Origin: Myxosarcina sp. GA_180221_E-2-1-MAG-40_15
GTDB lineage: Bacteria; Cyanobacteriota; Cyanobacteriia; Cyanobacteriales; Xenococcaceae
Direction of reading: 5' to 3'
Length of the DNA: 64,000 bases
NCBI GenBank assembly: GCA_020692205.1
Contig: JAIMKV010000008.1
Span: forward strand, 1 to 64,000
The notes under the pieces were generated by a model. That model saw only the letters and a program-made list of their open reading frames with translations, was not told where the DNA came from and ran no database searches. The position numbers and the translations under genes are program-made. Of the stretch, positions 27,475-37,588 are shown in pieces. Numbering within the stretch: the stretch's first letter is position 1; the number at the start of each line of letters is the position of its first letter.

Positions 27475-30400
27475 ATGTTTAATCTGTTGGCTGATGAACT
27501 TGCTTTTAACTTATATCAATTACCGCTAGAACTTGCACAATATACTATCTTTGAAAAAGATTTAATGCCAGAAGAATCTTCGGTTCTCTTTTCTGACCCT
27601 CAATTTTTAGTAGCACTCCTGGCTGGTGTAGTAATGGCATTTGCCTTTCAATTACTCTTAACTAATTTTACAGTCGCTGTTGGCGTTCCAATTCTAATTA
27701 GTGACGACGACGACGATGATGATGACGAACCAGATACTATAGGGGGGAAAGTTCGTAAAACCGAAGCTAAAATCGGTCTTTGGGCATTAATTACAGCTAC
27801 TATTGCTTTATTCAGTGCTTGTTATTTAGCAGTCAAACTGAGTTTGGTTTCTAGTGCGCCACTAGGCATAATTCTCGGCATAGTCATCTGGGCCACCTAT
27901 TTTTCATTGATCGTGTGGCTGGGTTCATCAGCAGTCGGTTCTTTAATTGGTTCTTTAGTTAATACTGCAACTTCTGGCTTACAAGGATTGATCGGGACAG
28001 CAACTGGTGCAATTGGTGCAAATGTTGCCAGAAAACAAGCAATTTCGACGGCTGAAGATATTACTGCTGCGGTGCGTGCAGAATTAACTTCTGGTTTAAC
28101 TCCTGAAAAACTTAATCAGACTTTAGCGACTTCTTTAAGTTTTTTACAATTACCTTCATTAAATATTCCCGAAATTCGCGCTCAATTTGAAAAGCTACTG
28201 GGTGATGTAGATTTAGAAGCAATCGGCGATATGCCTGGGGGCATAGCTTCGCAACGCGATTTGCTCAAGAACATCAACCGTGAGACTTTGATAGATTTTA
28301 TTGGCAGTCGTAGTAACTTGTCCAAACAAGATCTTGACCGCGTTGGCGATGAATTAGAAGATGTTTGGCAACAAGTTCTCAATCGCCAAAATCCCACTGA
28401 GAAAATCATTAATTTAATCAAAGAAACCAACCCAGAAGAGCTAAATACAGAACAACTAAACGAACGAATTCAGCAACTAGCTACAGCAGGAACTTCTGGT
28501 AATGGCAGACAAGGTGTAGTTCGACAAGCCATTCAAACAGGCGTTGGCAAGGCTTTACCGGCAGTAATGGAGAGAGTCAATCTCTCTGATGTGGATCTAG
28601 ACAAAATCTCTCGTCAATTGCAACAGCTTCAAGGAAAAGCTCAACAGGTAGATGTTCAGCAGATCATCGATCAGTTAGAAGATTTAAGAAATAAGGCAAG
28701 TGAACAATTGACCTCACCTTCTAATACAATTCAGTCTGACATAGAAGATTACATTCTAAATTCCTTGCCTTGGCAATTTAGCCATCGCAATTTGCTCAAT
28801 GAATTCAAAGAAGTTATTTACGATCCCAATGCCAATCCTGGCAGCGTCAGTAAACAATTGTCGCAACTCAATAAAGAGTATTTTGTTTATTTACTGAAGC
28901 GACGCGGTGATTTTAGTCCATCGAGAATTGGCAACATTGCTAAAGACATGGAGCAAATACGCACAGAAGTTTTAGAAACTGTGCAAAACGCCGACAGCGA
29001 AGAACAATCTCAAGATCTGCATAGCAGAATTGAAAATTATTTGCGTTCTACTGGTAAAGAAGAACTCAATCCTGAAGCGATTGAACGAGAATTTTCTTCC
29101 TTACTCGAAGATCCAGAAGCAGGATTGGAAGATTTACAAAATCGCTTCTCTCAATTTGATCGCGATACTTTAGTGCGACTACTCAACCAAAGAGACGACA
29201 TCAATGAAGAAGAAGCTAATAACATTGTTGGTCAACTTGAGCATACCCGCGAGAATGTTTTAAATCGAGCCAGAGAATTGCAAGAACAAGCTCAAACCAA
29301 GGCTCAAGAAGTACGGCAAAGAGTAGAAGAATATCTGCGTAATACGCAAAAAGAAGAACTCAATCCCGATGCCATTGAACAGGAATTACGAACACTGCTA
29401 GAAGATCCCCAAGCAGGATTTAAAGCTTTACAGACGCGAGTATCACAATTTGATCGCGATACCCTAGTACAGCTACTATCACAGCGAGAAGATTTGAGCG
29501 AAGAACAAATCAATCAAATTATTGAGCGCGCTGAATCAGTACGAGATAGTATTTTGCAAGCACCACAGCAGGTAAGTGAGCAAGCAAAACAACGCTATCA
29601 AGAAACAATCGACTCGATTAGCGAATATCTACGCAATACTAACCTAGAAGAACTCAATCCTGCGGGAATTCAGCAAGATTTGCGCAAATTACTCGATAAT
29701 CCCCAAGAAGGAGCTAAAGCCTGGCGCGATCGCCTGTCTCAAGTAGATCGGGAAACTTTAGTGAAATTGCTATCTCAGCGAGAAGACTTGAGCGCAGAGC
29801 AAGTTAATCAAATTATCGACCAAGTAGAAGAAGCAATTCAAAGTATTGTTCGTGCGCCACAACGCTTGGTACAACGAGCTACTAAACCAGTCTTGGACTT
29901 TGAAGCCAATCTCGAAAACTATCTGCGCAATACAGACAAAGAAGAACTCAATCCAGAAGGAATCAAGCGCGATCTACAAATACTACTACAAGATCCGCGT
30001 ATGGGAATCGGTAGTTTAGGAGAACGAATTTCTCAATTTGATCGCGAAACTTTCGTTGCTGTACTATCTCAACGAGAAGATATTTCTGAAGAAGAAGCCA
30101 ATAAAATTGTCGATCGCATTGTATCGGTGCGTGATTCGATCCAAGAGCAATTTCAGCAAATTCAACAGCAGATGCAGTCTGTACTTGAGAGTACTTTTGG
30201 CAAAGTTCGCGACTACCTTAATTCCCTCGAACGTCCCGAACTTAACTATGAAGCGATTAAACAAGACTTTACCCAAGTATTTGACGATCCCAAAGCAGGA
30301 TTTGAAGCGTTGCGCGATCGCTTGTCCCAATTCGATCGCGATACTCTAATTGCTGTCTTAAGTTCTCGCGAAGACATTTCCGAAGAACAAGCCAATCAGA

Positions 30401-30621
30401 TTGTTAATCGCATTGAAGAATCACGGGATAGTGTACTGCATCAAGCTGAACGTATCCAGCAAGAAACGCAAAAACGCCTGAAGGCGATTAAAAAAGAAGC
30501 AAAAAGACAAGCTAAAGATACCAGAAAAGCAGTTACAGATGCAGCCTGGTGGTTATTTGGTGCTTCTTTCACCTCTTTAGTAGCAAGTGCGATCGCGGGT
30601 TTTGTAGCTGTTAGTTATTAA
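27475..30621 (+). CDS. large repeat-built membrane protein, function unknown
   Basis: 1048 residues; ATG preceded by AAGAGGA, a good ribosome-binding site. Membrane helices lie at about 44-68, 98-120 and 128-160, with a run of eight aspartates (about 79-86) between the first two. From about 420 to 1005 there are six repeats of 95-100 residues, each holding YLRNTxKEELNP, a LLEDPxAG segment and an SQFDRDTLVxLLSQREDISEE block followed by a coiled-coil linker. The first repeat (from about 422) is degenerate, and a further half-repeat lies near 265. One membrane helix closes the C terminus (about 1020-1045). Automated annotation often mislabels such proteins as transporters; nothing here supports transport. 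Confidence 0.88.
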   Translation: MFNLLADELAFNLYQLPLELAQYTIFEKDLMPEESSVLFSDPQFLVALLAGVVMAFAFQLLLTNFTVAVGVPILISDDDDDDDDEPDTIGGKVRKTEAKIGLWALITATIALFSACYLAVKLSLVSSAPLGIILGIVIWATYFSLIVWLGSSAVGSLIGSLVNTATSGLQGLIGTATGAIGANVARKQAISTAEDITAAVRAELTSGLTPEKLNQTLATSLSFLQLPSLNIPEIRAQFEKLLGDVDLEAIGDMPGGIASQRDLLKNINRETLIDFIGSRSNLSKQDLDRVGDELEDVWQQVLNRQNPTEKIINLIKETNPEELNTEQLNERIQQLATAGTSGNGRQGVVRQAIQTGVGKALPAVMERVNLSDVDLDKISRQLQQLQGKAQQVDVQQIIDQLEDLRNKASEQLTSPSNTIQSDIEDYILNSLPWQFSHRNLLNEFKEVIYDPNANPGSVSKQLSQLNKEYFVYLLKRRGDFSPSRIGNIAKDMEQIRTEVLETVQNADSEEQSQDLHSRIENYLRSTGKEELNPEAIEREFSSLLEDPEAGLEDLQNRFSQFDRDTLVRLLNQRDDINEEEANNIVGQLEHTRENVLNRARELQEQAQTKAQEVRQRVEEYLRNTQKEELNPDAIEQELRTLLEDPQAGFKALQTRVSQFDRDTLVQLLSQREDLSEEQINQIIERAESVRDSILQAPQQVSEQAKQRYQETIDSISEYLRNTNLEELNPAGIQQDLRKLLDNPQEGAKAWRDRLSQVDRETLVKLLSQREDLSAEQVNQIIDQVEEAIQSIVRAPQRLVQRATKPVLDFEANLENYLRNTDKEELNPEGIKRDLQILLQDPRMGIGSLGERISQFDRETFVAVLSQREDISEEEANKIVDRIVSVRDSIQEQFQQIQQQMQSVLESTFGKVRDYLNSLERPELNYEAIKQDFTQVFDDPKAGFEALRDRLSQFDRDTLIAVLSSREDISEEQANQIVNRIEESRDSVLHQAERIQQETQKRLKAIKKEAKRQAKDTRKAVTDAAWWLFGASFTSLVASAIAGFVAVSY

Positions 30622-30654
30622 ATTAATTACGCAAGTAGGAATGAAAAACTCTTT

Positions 30655-30691
30655 ACCACGCTAATTTTAGATTTTTAGCGTGGATTTTTTA
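30655..30691 (+). terminator. rho-independent terminator after the repeat membrane protein
   Basis: CCACGCTAA (30656-30664) pairs with TTAGCGTGG (30675-30683) around a 10-base loop, followed by ATTTTTTAG. It lies 34 bases after the stop codon. Confidence 0.8.
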
Positions 30692-30900
30692 GTAAATAAT
30701 TAACCCCAAAAATAGAAGATTAGGGAATACTTATCAAAGTAAATATAAAAAATATTTTTACCAGCTAAAGTGAGCGGCGGCAAGCAACTTCCGAATGAGC
30801 AAGGAGCTAAAAATCAAAGGGAGGTGTGAATAAAGCAAGAAACCTTTCAACCTTACCCTTTAATATTTAAATCTAATTCACAATTTCCAGTAAATCTTAC

Positions 30901-32106
30901 TCAAAGACCTCTGGTTTTTTGTGACCAAACTCTAGTAGGTAAACCCCAGATATAGATAAACCCTTCCGCTGCTTTGTGATCGAACTCATCTTCTGCGCCA
31001 TAGGTAGCTAGATCGGGAGTATAGATTGAATTATCAGACTGACGACCAACAATAGTGGCGTTGCCTTTAAATAGTTTAATTCTTACTTCTCCTGAAACTC
31101 TTTCTTGAGTCTTTTGAATAAAGCCGTCAAGAGCTTCTTTGAGGGGGCTATACCACAAGCCACGATAGATTAATTCGCCATAAGTCTGCTCGATTCCGCG
31201 TTTATATTGGGTTACATCTCCTGTCAGGGTAAGGCTTTCTAAGTCACGGTGAGCGTGGATTAAAACAAGTAAGGCTGGAGCTTCATAGATTTCTCGTGAT
31301 TTGATGCCCACAACACGGTTTTCTAACATATCGATGCGTCCGATACCGTGTTTACCAACAGTTTCGTTCAACTGCGTAATTAGGGCAACAGGGTCTAATT
31401 TTTCACCGTTGATCGTTATGGGCAAACCATGCTCAAAACCGATGGTAATATATTCTGGTTCATCTGGAGTATCCGCGATCGCTTTAGTCATGACATAAAT
31501 CTCTTCAGGAGGCTCTGCCATCGGATCTTCGAGAATTCCGGCTTCAATGCTGCGACCGAGTAAATTGCGATCAATACTATATGGTGAAGTTTTTTTAACA
31601 GGGAACTCTAAACCAAATTTTTCGCCATAGGAAATTGCTTCTTCTCGACTCATGCCCCATTCCCTAGCGGGGGCTAATACTTTTAAACTAGGATTAAGTG
31701 CCATGATGCCAACATCAAACCGCACTTGGTCATTACCTTTACCCGTACAGCCATGCGCCACCGCATCTGCACCATATTTTTCCGCAGCTTCAACTAACAA
31801 TTTAGCAATTAGAGGACGTGCCAAGGCAGTGGATAAAGGATAACGATTTTCATACAGGGTATTAGCTTGAATCGCTGGAAAAGCATAATCTTTGACAAAG
31901 CTTTCGGTAGCGTTTTCCACTAAAGATTCAACCGCACCATATTTCAACGCCTTTTTTTGAATCGGCTCTAATTCATCTCCTTGTCCTAAGTCAGCAGCCA
32001 GGGTAATTACTTCTTTTACGCCCCACTCTTCTTTCATATATGGAATACATACGGTAGTATCTACTCCACCTGAATAAGCTAAGACAACTTTATCTGCGCG
32101 TCCCAT
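30901..32106 (-). CDS. argG: argininosuccinate synthase
   Basis: 401 residues, the standard length. It condenses citrulline and aspartate using ATP in arginine synthesis. The ATP-pyrophosphatase loop [15 protein letters not shown] is at the N terminus; [13 protein letters not shown] and the [15 protein letters not shown] block follow. Nothing in the sequence is abnormal. It stands alone on the minus strand; the plus-strand terminator at 30655 lies downstream and converges on it. Confidence 0.97.
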   Translation of the reverse strand: MGRADKVVLAYSGGVDTTVCIPYMKEEWGVKEVITLAADLGQGDELEPIQKKALKYGAVESLVENATESFVKDYAFPAIQANTLYENRYPLSTALARPLIAKLLVEAAEKYGADAVAHGCTGKGNDQVRFDVGIMALNPSLKVLAPAREWGMSREEAISYGEKFGLEFPVKKTSPYSIDRNLLGRSIEAGILEDPMAEPPEEIYVMTKAIADTPDEPEYITIGFEHGLPITINGEKLDPVALITQLNETVGKHGIGRIDMLENRVVGIKSREIYEAPALLVLIHAHRDLESLTLTGDVTQYKRGIEQTYGELIYRGLWYSPLKEALDGFIQKTQERVSGEVRIKLFKGNATIVGRQSDNSIYTPDLATYGAEDEFDHKAAEGFIYIWGLPTRVWSQKTRGL

Positions 32107-32301
32107 AAAATTGATTCTCTAAATATAACTAAATGGGTATTGTACCTAAAAGCCTAGTCTTTAAAATGTTTTTCCTGGTCAATTTTGAGTTATGCAGGCT
32201 AAAAATACCAATTAATCAGTAATTTAACTGATACTTCCCAATAATCTCAACTTGCAAAGTAGAATTAAGACGCGATCGCCTTATCTATCAATACCAAAGA
32301 A

Positions 32302-32530
32302 TCAATCTACCCAGTTTTCAATCTGCAAATTTGGAACTTGAGAAAAGTCTTTATAATTTCGCGTTACTACTGTGGCATTTTGTATTATTGCAATAGAAGC
32401 AATACGTAAATCTTTTTCTAATCTCTTTTTAGCTAAATTTCGATTGTTATGATCCACAATTTTTGTTTACCAAAGCGATATTGTGTTCAATTTCATTGTA
32501 TCTGGTCTGTTTAAAAACTAAAGGCGAAAA
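32302..32530 (-). pseudogene. PIN-domain (VapC-type) toxin remnant, frameshifted
   Basis: Two reading frames together give the C-terminal part of a VapC PIN toxin. The 3' frame reads DLRIASIAIIQNATVVTRN and then DFSQVPNLQIENWVD before a TGA at 32302-32304, which matches the conserved acidic end of PIN domains (DLxIAA, VTxNxxDF, PxLxxExW). The preceding part, FKQTRYNEIEHNIALVNKN, is in another frame, and a frameshift joins them near 32460. The N-terminal half, including the first catalytic aspartate, is missing, and the remnant runs into the 3' end of the next gene. No VapB antitoxin is adjacent. It is a dead toxin. Confidence 0.72.
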
Positions 32531-32534
32531 ATTT

Positions 32535-34307
32535 TCACTCGGCAATCTTTAACTCTTCCATATTCCAGAATGCACCGCCTAAAGCCGAATATTCGACTCC
32601 TTTGATTTTGTTACGTATTGCTGACATTGAGTAAGGGTTAACCAGACAAATTACTGGCAACTTCTCGGCTACTAGCTGTTGAATTTCGACATAGATTGCT
32701 TTACGTTTTGCCAAATCCAACTCTTTTGCTCCCTCAATGTATAGTTCGGAGATTTGTCTTTCCCAATCAGCAATAGTTCTCTCTTTTAAATCAACCGTTA
32801 ACTGATTGAACAAATGAGAGTTACCATCAATCGCCCAAAAGTTATAACGACTGTTGGGTTCATTCCCTCCCGAAAAACTGAGTAAAATACAGTCCCAATC
32901 AAGGGTATTGGACAACTTACCAATTAAGACATTGAAATTGATGGTTCTAAAGTTAACCTCAATGCCAATTGCGGCCAAGTCTGACTCAATCTGATTTCCC
33001 ATGGCTTCGCGGATTTTATTGCCAGTATTGGTATTAAGAACAAAATTGACTCGGTTTCCATCTTGATCCAATAATTGACCTTGCTGATTGTATTTAAACC
33101 CTGCTTCGATTAATAACGCTTTAGCTTTTTCGGGATTATACTCGTATTTTTTGACATTATCAGCATAAAAAGGAGATTGCTTGGGTTCAAAAGATACCTG
33201 CGGCGTACCTAATCCTCGAAAGATATTGGTTACCATGCGATCGCGATTAATTGCATAGGATACAGCCTGCCTAAAATTAACGTCGTTAAACCAGCGAGAC
33301 TTGATTGGATTAATTACCGGCTTACCATTTTTCTGACCCTGGTTAAGATTAAAGGAAATGAAGGTCATGCTATAAACTTCTCCTCCTTGTTCAATCGTGA
33401 AGTTGCCTTTGTCCTCCTCTTTTTTGAGCAAGGAAAAGTACTCGGGAGAAACGCTAACATCATCAAGGCTACCAGAGCGAAACTGCATCAAAGCAGTATC
33501 AGTAGATTCGATAATTTCCCAAACTACCTCTTTGATATAAGGCATATTTTGATTGACAACATCTTTTTTCCAGTAATAGGGATTCTCTTCAAAGACAACC
33601 CTTTGAGCTGTTGCATAACTTTTTAGTTTATACGCACTGCTGGCAACAATTTGTTCTGGGGGAGTATCAACTGTCCAAGTTGAGAGAAATTTTAATTGTC
33701 CTTCATTATCTTTTTGTTTTACAGTCTTTTTCAGGATATGAGCTGGTAAAATTTCTGCTCCTGTAACCCCCAAAAAGGGCGCAAAAGGTTCGGGAGTAGT
33801 AAACTTAACCTGTCTGTCATTGACTTTAGTAACTTGAGGCAAAGCTCCACTTTGACCAATTCTTAAGACATCCCTCATTCCCGTAGGAATATCTGGATTA
33901 AGGTAAAGCTGATTGTAGGTAAACACTACATCATCTACCGTCAGGGGTTCACCATCTGACCACTTGAGATTTGGTCTTAGGGTATAGAGTATTTCTAAAT
34001 TATCTTCAGAAATTGACCAAGATTCGGCTAATTCAGGTTCAATTTTTCCCGTAAGCGGATTTTGAGTTACCAAACCATCAAAGAGCATTCCCCCAACCTC
34101 AGCACTAGTACCATCGGTAGCGATTACTGAATTAAAAGTTTTAGGATCGCCCAAAATAGTTAAAATTAGCTGTGGTGGTCGATCAGGATTTGCCAGCAAA
34201 GTGCGGGGATTGCAGGCTGCGATCGGCAATAATAGCAATGCTGCAACCACAATTATTAACGATTTAGTAATCAGAATTCGGAGCGAATTTAGTAAACCCA
34301 AAGCCAA
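32535..34307 (-). CDS. ABC transporter substrate-binding lipoprotein (SBP_bac_5 type)
   Basis: 590 residues. A lipoprotein signal peptide ends in the lipobox LPIAAC (about 27-32), so it is anchored to the outer face of the inner membrane. The mature part is the family 5 fold that binds oligopeptides, dipeptides or nickel: an AESWSISEDNLEILYTLRP block, GEPLTVDDVVFTYNQL, the long RSGSLDDVSV region and FRQAVSYAINRDRM. The ligand cannot be deduced. No permease or ATPase genes are adjacent, so the partners must lie elsewhere. The PIN remnant abuts its 3' end. Confidence 0.94.
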   Translation of the reverse strand: MALGLLNSLRILITKSLIIVVAALLLLPIAACNPRTLLANPDRPPQLILTILGDPKTFNSVIATDGTSAEVGGMLFDGLVTQNPLTGKIEPELAESWSISEDNLEILYTLRPNLKWSDGEPLTVDDVVFTYNQLYLNPDIPTGMRDVLRIGQSGALPQVTKVNDRQVKFTTPEPFAPFLGVTGAEILPAHILKKTVKQKDNEGQLKFLSTWTVDTPPEQIVASSAYKLKSYATAQRVVFEENPYYWKKDVVNQNMPYIKEVVWEIIESTDTALMQFRSGSLDDVSVSPEYFSLLKKEEDKGNFTIEQGGEVYSMTFISFNLNQGQKNGKPVINPIKSRWFNDVNFRQAVSYAINRDRMVTNIFRGLGTPQVSFEPKQSPFYADNVKKYEYNPEKAKALLIEAGFKYNQQGQLLDQDGNRVNFVLNTNTGNKIREAMGNQIESDLAAIGIEVNFRTINFNVLIGKLSNTLDWDCILLSFSGGNEPNSRYNFWAIDGNSHLFNQLTVDLKERTIADWERQISELYIEGAKELDLAKRKAIYVEIQQLVAEKLPVICLVNPYSMSAIRNKIKGVEYSALGGAFWNMEELKIAE

Positions 34308-34399
34308 TATTTTTTTTACTCAGTTTTATGCCACATTATATCTCTGCTATTAATTTGAGGTATGGATTTGGTAGTAAGATTGTTTTTAGCTGTTGATCA

Positions 34400-35527
34400 A
34401 TGGTAAATGATATGGCATCTACAGATCGAATTGGCGTAGCCGTTGTTGGTACGGGATTTGGGCAAAAAATACACATTCCAGGTTTTCAACATCATCCTCG
34501 TACTGAAGTAGTAGCTGTATATAACCGCAGTCTTAGTAAAGCTAAAGAAATTGCTGACGCCAATAAGATTTACTACGCTTACAACGATCTTGATCGCATT
34601 CTATCTCTACCTGAAGTGGATGCGGTAAGTATCTCCACTCCGCCATTTTTGCACTATGAGATGGCAAAGAAAGTCTTAGCAGCAAAAAAACACCTGCTGT
34701 TAGAAAAGCCGATGGCAATGAACGCCGCACAGGTTAAAGAACTATATCACCTTGCCAAAGCTCAAGGAGTCGTCGCGATCGCCGATTTTGAATTTCGTTA
34801 TGTTCCAGCTTGGCAGTTGTTAGCCAAACATCTTGAAGATAATTATGTAGGCAAGAAAAGATTAATCAAGATTGACTGGCTGGTAACTAGTCGCGCTAAC
34901 CCTGAACGAGATTGGAATTGGTATTCGCAACGCAATGCTGGGGGTGGTGCTTTGGGTGCAGTAGCTTCCCACGCTTTTGACTATATTCACTGGCTATTTG
35001 GCCCTGTATCTCGACTCTGTGGTTATCTTAACTGTGCTATTCCCGAACGCCCTGATCCCCGTAAAGGTGGCATCATAAAGCCTGTAGATGCGGATGATAC
35101 TTGTTTAATTATGATGGAGTTGGCAGACGGTACGCCAGTACAGCTATCGATTAGTTCTGTTACTTATAGTGGTAGAGGGCATTGGGTAGAAATATATGGC
35201 GAAAAAGGAACTTTGGTTCTTGGTAGCAGTAACTTAAAAGATTATGTCCACGGCTTTGAATTGTTTGCCGCTCCCGTAGACAAATCTTTAAAAAAGGTGA
35301 CGATTCCTCAAGAATATGAGTTGCCTCAGGTGTTCACCGACGGTAGATTGGCCCCGTTTATTCGCATCGTTGATCGCTTTGTTGCCTCAATCGATTCTAA
35401 TAAATCTCTTGTTCCCTCGCTTAGAGAAGGGGTTTATTCGCAATTATTGATGGATTTAACTCATCAGTCTCATCAGCAAAAAAGTTGGCTAAATGTACCT
35501 GACATCGAACAATTTATGGTTAATTAA
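34400..35527 (+). CDS. Gfo/Idh/MocA-family oxidoreductase
   Basis: 375 residues, ATG start (a second ATG four codons later is equally possible). The N-terminal NAD(P)-binding motif is VAVVGTGFGQKIHIPGFQ. It continues with the characteristic STPPFLHYEMAKKVLAAKKHLLLEKP, in which EKP carries the catalytic-region lysine, and a C-terminal substrate domain (about 135-365). These enzymes act on sugars, sugar derivatives or, in the bilin reductase branch, tetrapyrroles. The substrate cannot be read here. It is divergent from the substrate-binding lipoprotein, with about 90 bases between starts. Confidence 0.93.
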   Translation: MVNDMASTDRIGVAVVGTGFGQKIHIPGFQHHPRTEVVAVYNRSLSKAKEIADANKIYYAYNDLDRILSLPEVDAVSISTPPFLHYEMAKKVLAAKKHLLLEKPMAMNAAQVKELYHLAKAQGVVAIADFEFRYVPAWQLLAKHLEDNYVGKKRLIKIDWLVTSRANPERDWNWYSQRNAGGGALGAVASHAFDYIHWLFGPVSRLCGYLNCAIPERPDPRKGGIIKPVDADDTCLIMMELADGTPVQLSISSVTYSGRGHWVEIYGEKGTLVLGSSNLKDYVHGFELFAAPVDKSLKKVTIPQEYELPQVFTDGRLAPFIRIVDRFVASIDSNKSLVPSLREGVYSQLLMDLTHQSHQQKSWLNVPDIEQFMVN

Positions 35528-35786
35528 ATATTTTAAATTATCTCAATAAACCTTTACCTCGAATAATTGGCAAATATTAGCAAAAAGGAATATCATTGAT
35601 TTAAGTTCAGTGAAAACACTTAATCTTATCAAATTGGGAAAAGCTAATTCAGTTACTTATTTAACAATTTACTAAATATTATTGTACTCGGAGCGAATAA
35701 TTGCGAATTTATCTTGCTTAAATTCACTCTTTAGCCACTGATCGTTGTTATTAAATTAGATTTCATCACCGATTGAAGTATCGCTT

Positions 35787-36017
35787 ATGATATCCACAGC
35801 ATCGAATAAACGCTATTCTATTGTTGCAATTCGAGAAGAGGCGGTCAATCTAGTTCAAATTGGCGCGATCGCTTTAGATCGACCACTGCGAATCTTGTTT
35901 GAGTATTTACCTGCTCAACAATGGAACGTAATTGAGCATGAATTAGAAAGACACGATTATCTATTACGCGATCACATTATTGATCTGGTTGGTAAAATAA
36001 GTTGGGAAAGCGATTAA
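35787..36017 (+). CDS. DUF4327-like cyanobacterial protein
   Basis: 76 residues. The pattern (YSIVAIREEAVNLVQIGAI, EHELERHDYLLRDHIIDLVG and a terminal ISWESD) fits the small cyanobacterial family that I recall as DUF4327, of unknown function. It is soluble, with no cysteine pair and no membrane segment. It is 29 bases upstream of the DEAH helicase gene and may be transcribed with it. The gene is certain in my view; the family name comes from memory. Confidence 0.85.
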   Translation: MISTASNKRYSIVAIREEAVNLVQIGAIALDRPLRILFEYLPAQQWNVIEHELERHDYLLRDHIIDLVGKISWESD

Positions 36018-36046
36018 GCAAGTCTTCGTTTGGTTGTAATTAATTA

Positions 36047-37483
36047 GTGAATCAGATAGATTGGCAGAAATTAGCTGCTTTATATCGCTATAAGCATCAA
36101 GACAAACGATTAACTGAAAGTAGCCGAAATTATCAGTATGGCAATCTAGGAATTCCTGTTTTTCCTGACAATTTGAGCCTGAGAAAATATCAGCATCAGG
36201 TAGTAGCTAATTGGCTTGAAAATAAGGGTAGAGGAACGCTAAAGATGGCAACAGGCAGTGGTAAAACTATCATTACTTTAGCGATAGCCGTAGAATTATA
36301 CCAGCAGATAGGACTACAGGTACTATTAGTAGTCTGTCCGACTCAGCATTTAGTTTCTCAGTGGTCTAGAGAATGCCAGAAGTTCAATCTTCTGCCGATT
36401 ATTGCCATGACGCGGGTGGACGATTGGCAAGGGAAACTCTCCAATCAGCTTTATAATTTATGCAATTCACCTCAATCTTTTCTGACAATTATTACTACAA
36501 ACTCTACGTTAATCAATCAAGGTTTTCAATCGCAGCTAAAATACTTTCCTGCCAAAACTTTAATCGTTGGAGATGAGGCACATAACTTAGGATCAAGCCG
36601 TCTAGAATCAAGCTTGCCCCGTAATATTGGTTTACGTTTAGCTCTTTCGGCAACTCCAGAAAGACAATACGACGAATTAGGCACAGAAGCCTTACTCAAC
36701 TATTTCGGTTCAATAATTCAGCCAGAGTTTACTTTAGCCGATGCCATCAAACAAGGAGCATTAGTTCACTATTTATACTATCCAGTATTTGTGGAATTAA
36801 CAGCATCAGAATCTTTAGAATATGCCCAACTCACCAAACGTATCGGCTGGGCTTTAAATAAAAATCCTAGCTTCCAACATAATGATCCCCTAACCTCTTT
36901 GTTGACCAAGCGATCTCGTTTAATCGCCACCGCAGCCAATAAGTTAACTTGTCTCCAAGAATTAATGGCATCCAGGCTAAATACTAGCCATACTCTTTTC
37001 TATTGCGGTGACGGAAATTTAGCTGATCAAACACGGCAAATCGATGCTGTTACACACCTGTTAGGTAAAGAGTTAGGTTACCGCATCAATACCTATACTA
37101 CTGATACCTCTTTAGAAGAACGAGAACGTTTGCGTCGTCAATTTGAATCAGGAGAGTTACAAGGATTAGTGGCAATACGTTGTCTAGATGAAGGAATAGA
37201 CATACCTGCAATCAAAACCGCTATTATCCTCGCCAGCAGCAGTAACCCTCGTCAATTCATTCAACGTCGCGGCAGAATTTTGCGTCCCCATCCTGGTAAA
37301 AGCCAAGCAACCTTATTTGACACGATTGTGATTCCTCCCAGTTTAGAGCGAGATACTTGGGAAGTAGAAAGAAATCTCTTGCGTAAAGAATTACTCAGAT
37401 TTCTCACCTTTGCCGAATTAGCTGACAATGCAGATGAGGCGACCAAAAAATTACTTCAACTACAAGAGCGATATGAGCTTTAG
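36047..37483 (+). CDS. superfamily II DEAH-box helicase
   Basis: 478 residues with a GTG start (no early ATG). Helicase motifs in order: Q-like LRKYQHQVV, Walker A ATGSGKT (68-74), the DEAH box (176-179, VGDEAHNLG), SATPE (201-205), RCLDEGIDIP (motif V) and QFIQRRGRILRP (motif VI). No extra N- or C-terminal nuclease domain is present, so it is a minimal two-RecA-domain enzyme of the type seen in XPB/RAD25-like and restriction-associated proteins. Whether it acts on DNA or RNA is not clear. Its neighbours are DUF4327 upstream and an Uma2 protein downstream; no antitoxin, methylase or nuclease partner is adjacent. Confidence 0.92.
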   Translation: MNQIDWQKLAALYRYKHQDKRLTESSRNYQYGNLGIPVFPDNLSLRKYQHQVVANWLENKGRGTLKMATGSGKTIITLAIAVELYQQIGLQVLLVVCPTQHLVSQWSRECQKFNLLPIIAMTRVDDWQGKLSNQLYNLCNSPQSFLTIITTNSTLINQGFQSQLKYFPAKTLIVGDEAHNLGSSRLESSLPRNIGLRLALSATPERQYDELGTEALLNYFGSIIQPEFTLADAIKQGALVHYLYYPVFVELTASESLEYAQLTKRIGWALNKNPSFQHNDPLTSLLTKRSRLIATAANKLTCLQELMASRLNTSHTLFYCGDGNLADQTRQIDAVTHLLGKELGYRINTYTTDTSLEERERLRRQFESGELQGLVAIRCLDEGIDIPAIKTAIILASSSNPRQFIQRRGRILRPHPGKSQATLFDTIVIPPSLERDTWEVERNLLRKELLRFLTFAELADNADEATKKLLQLQERYEL

Positions 37484-37588
37484 TCACTCAACAGATAATA
37501 ATAAAATAATAGTTATACTGTTGGAAATTTTAAAGACAACAGTACCATTTGTATTGATTAATTAAAACTTACAGATAGTGAAAGATAG

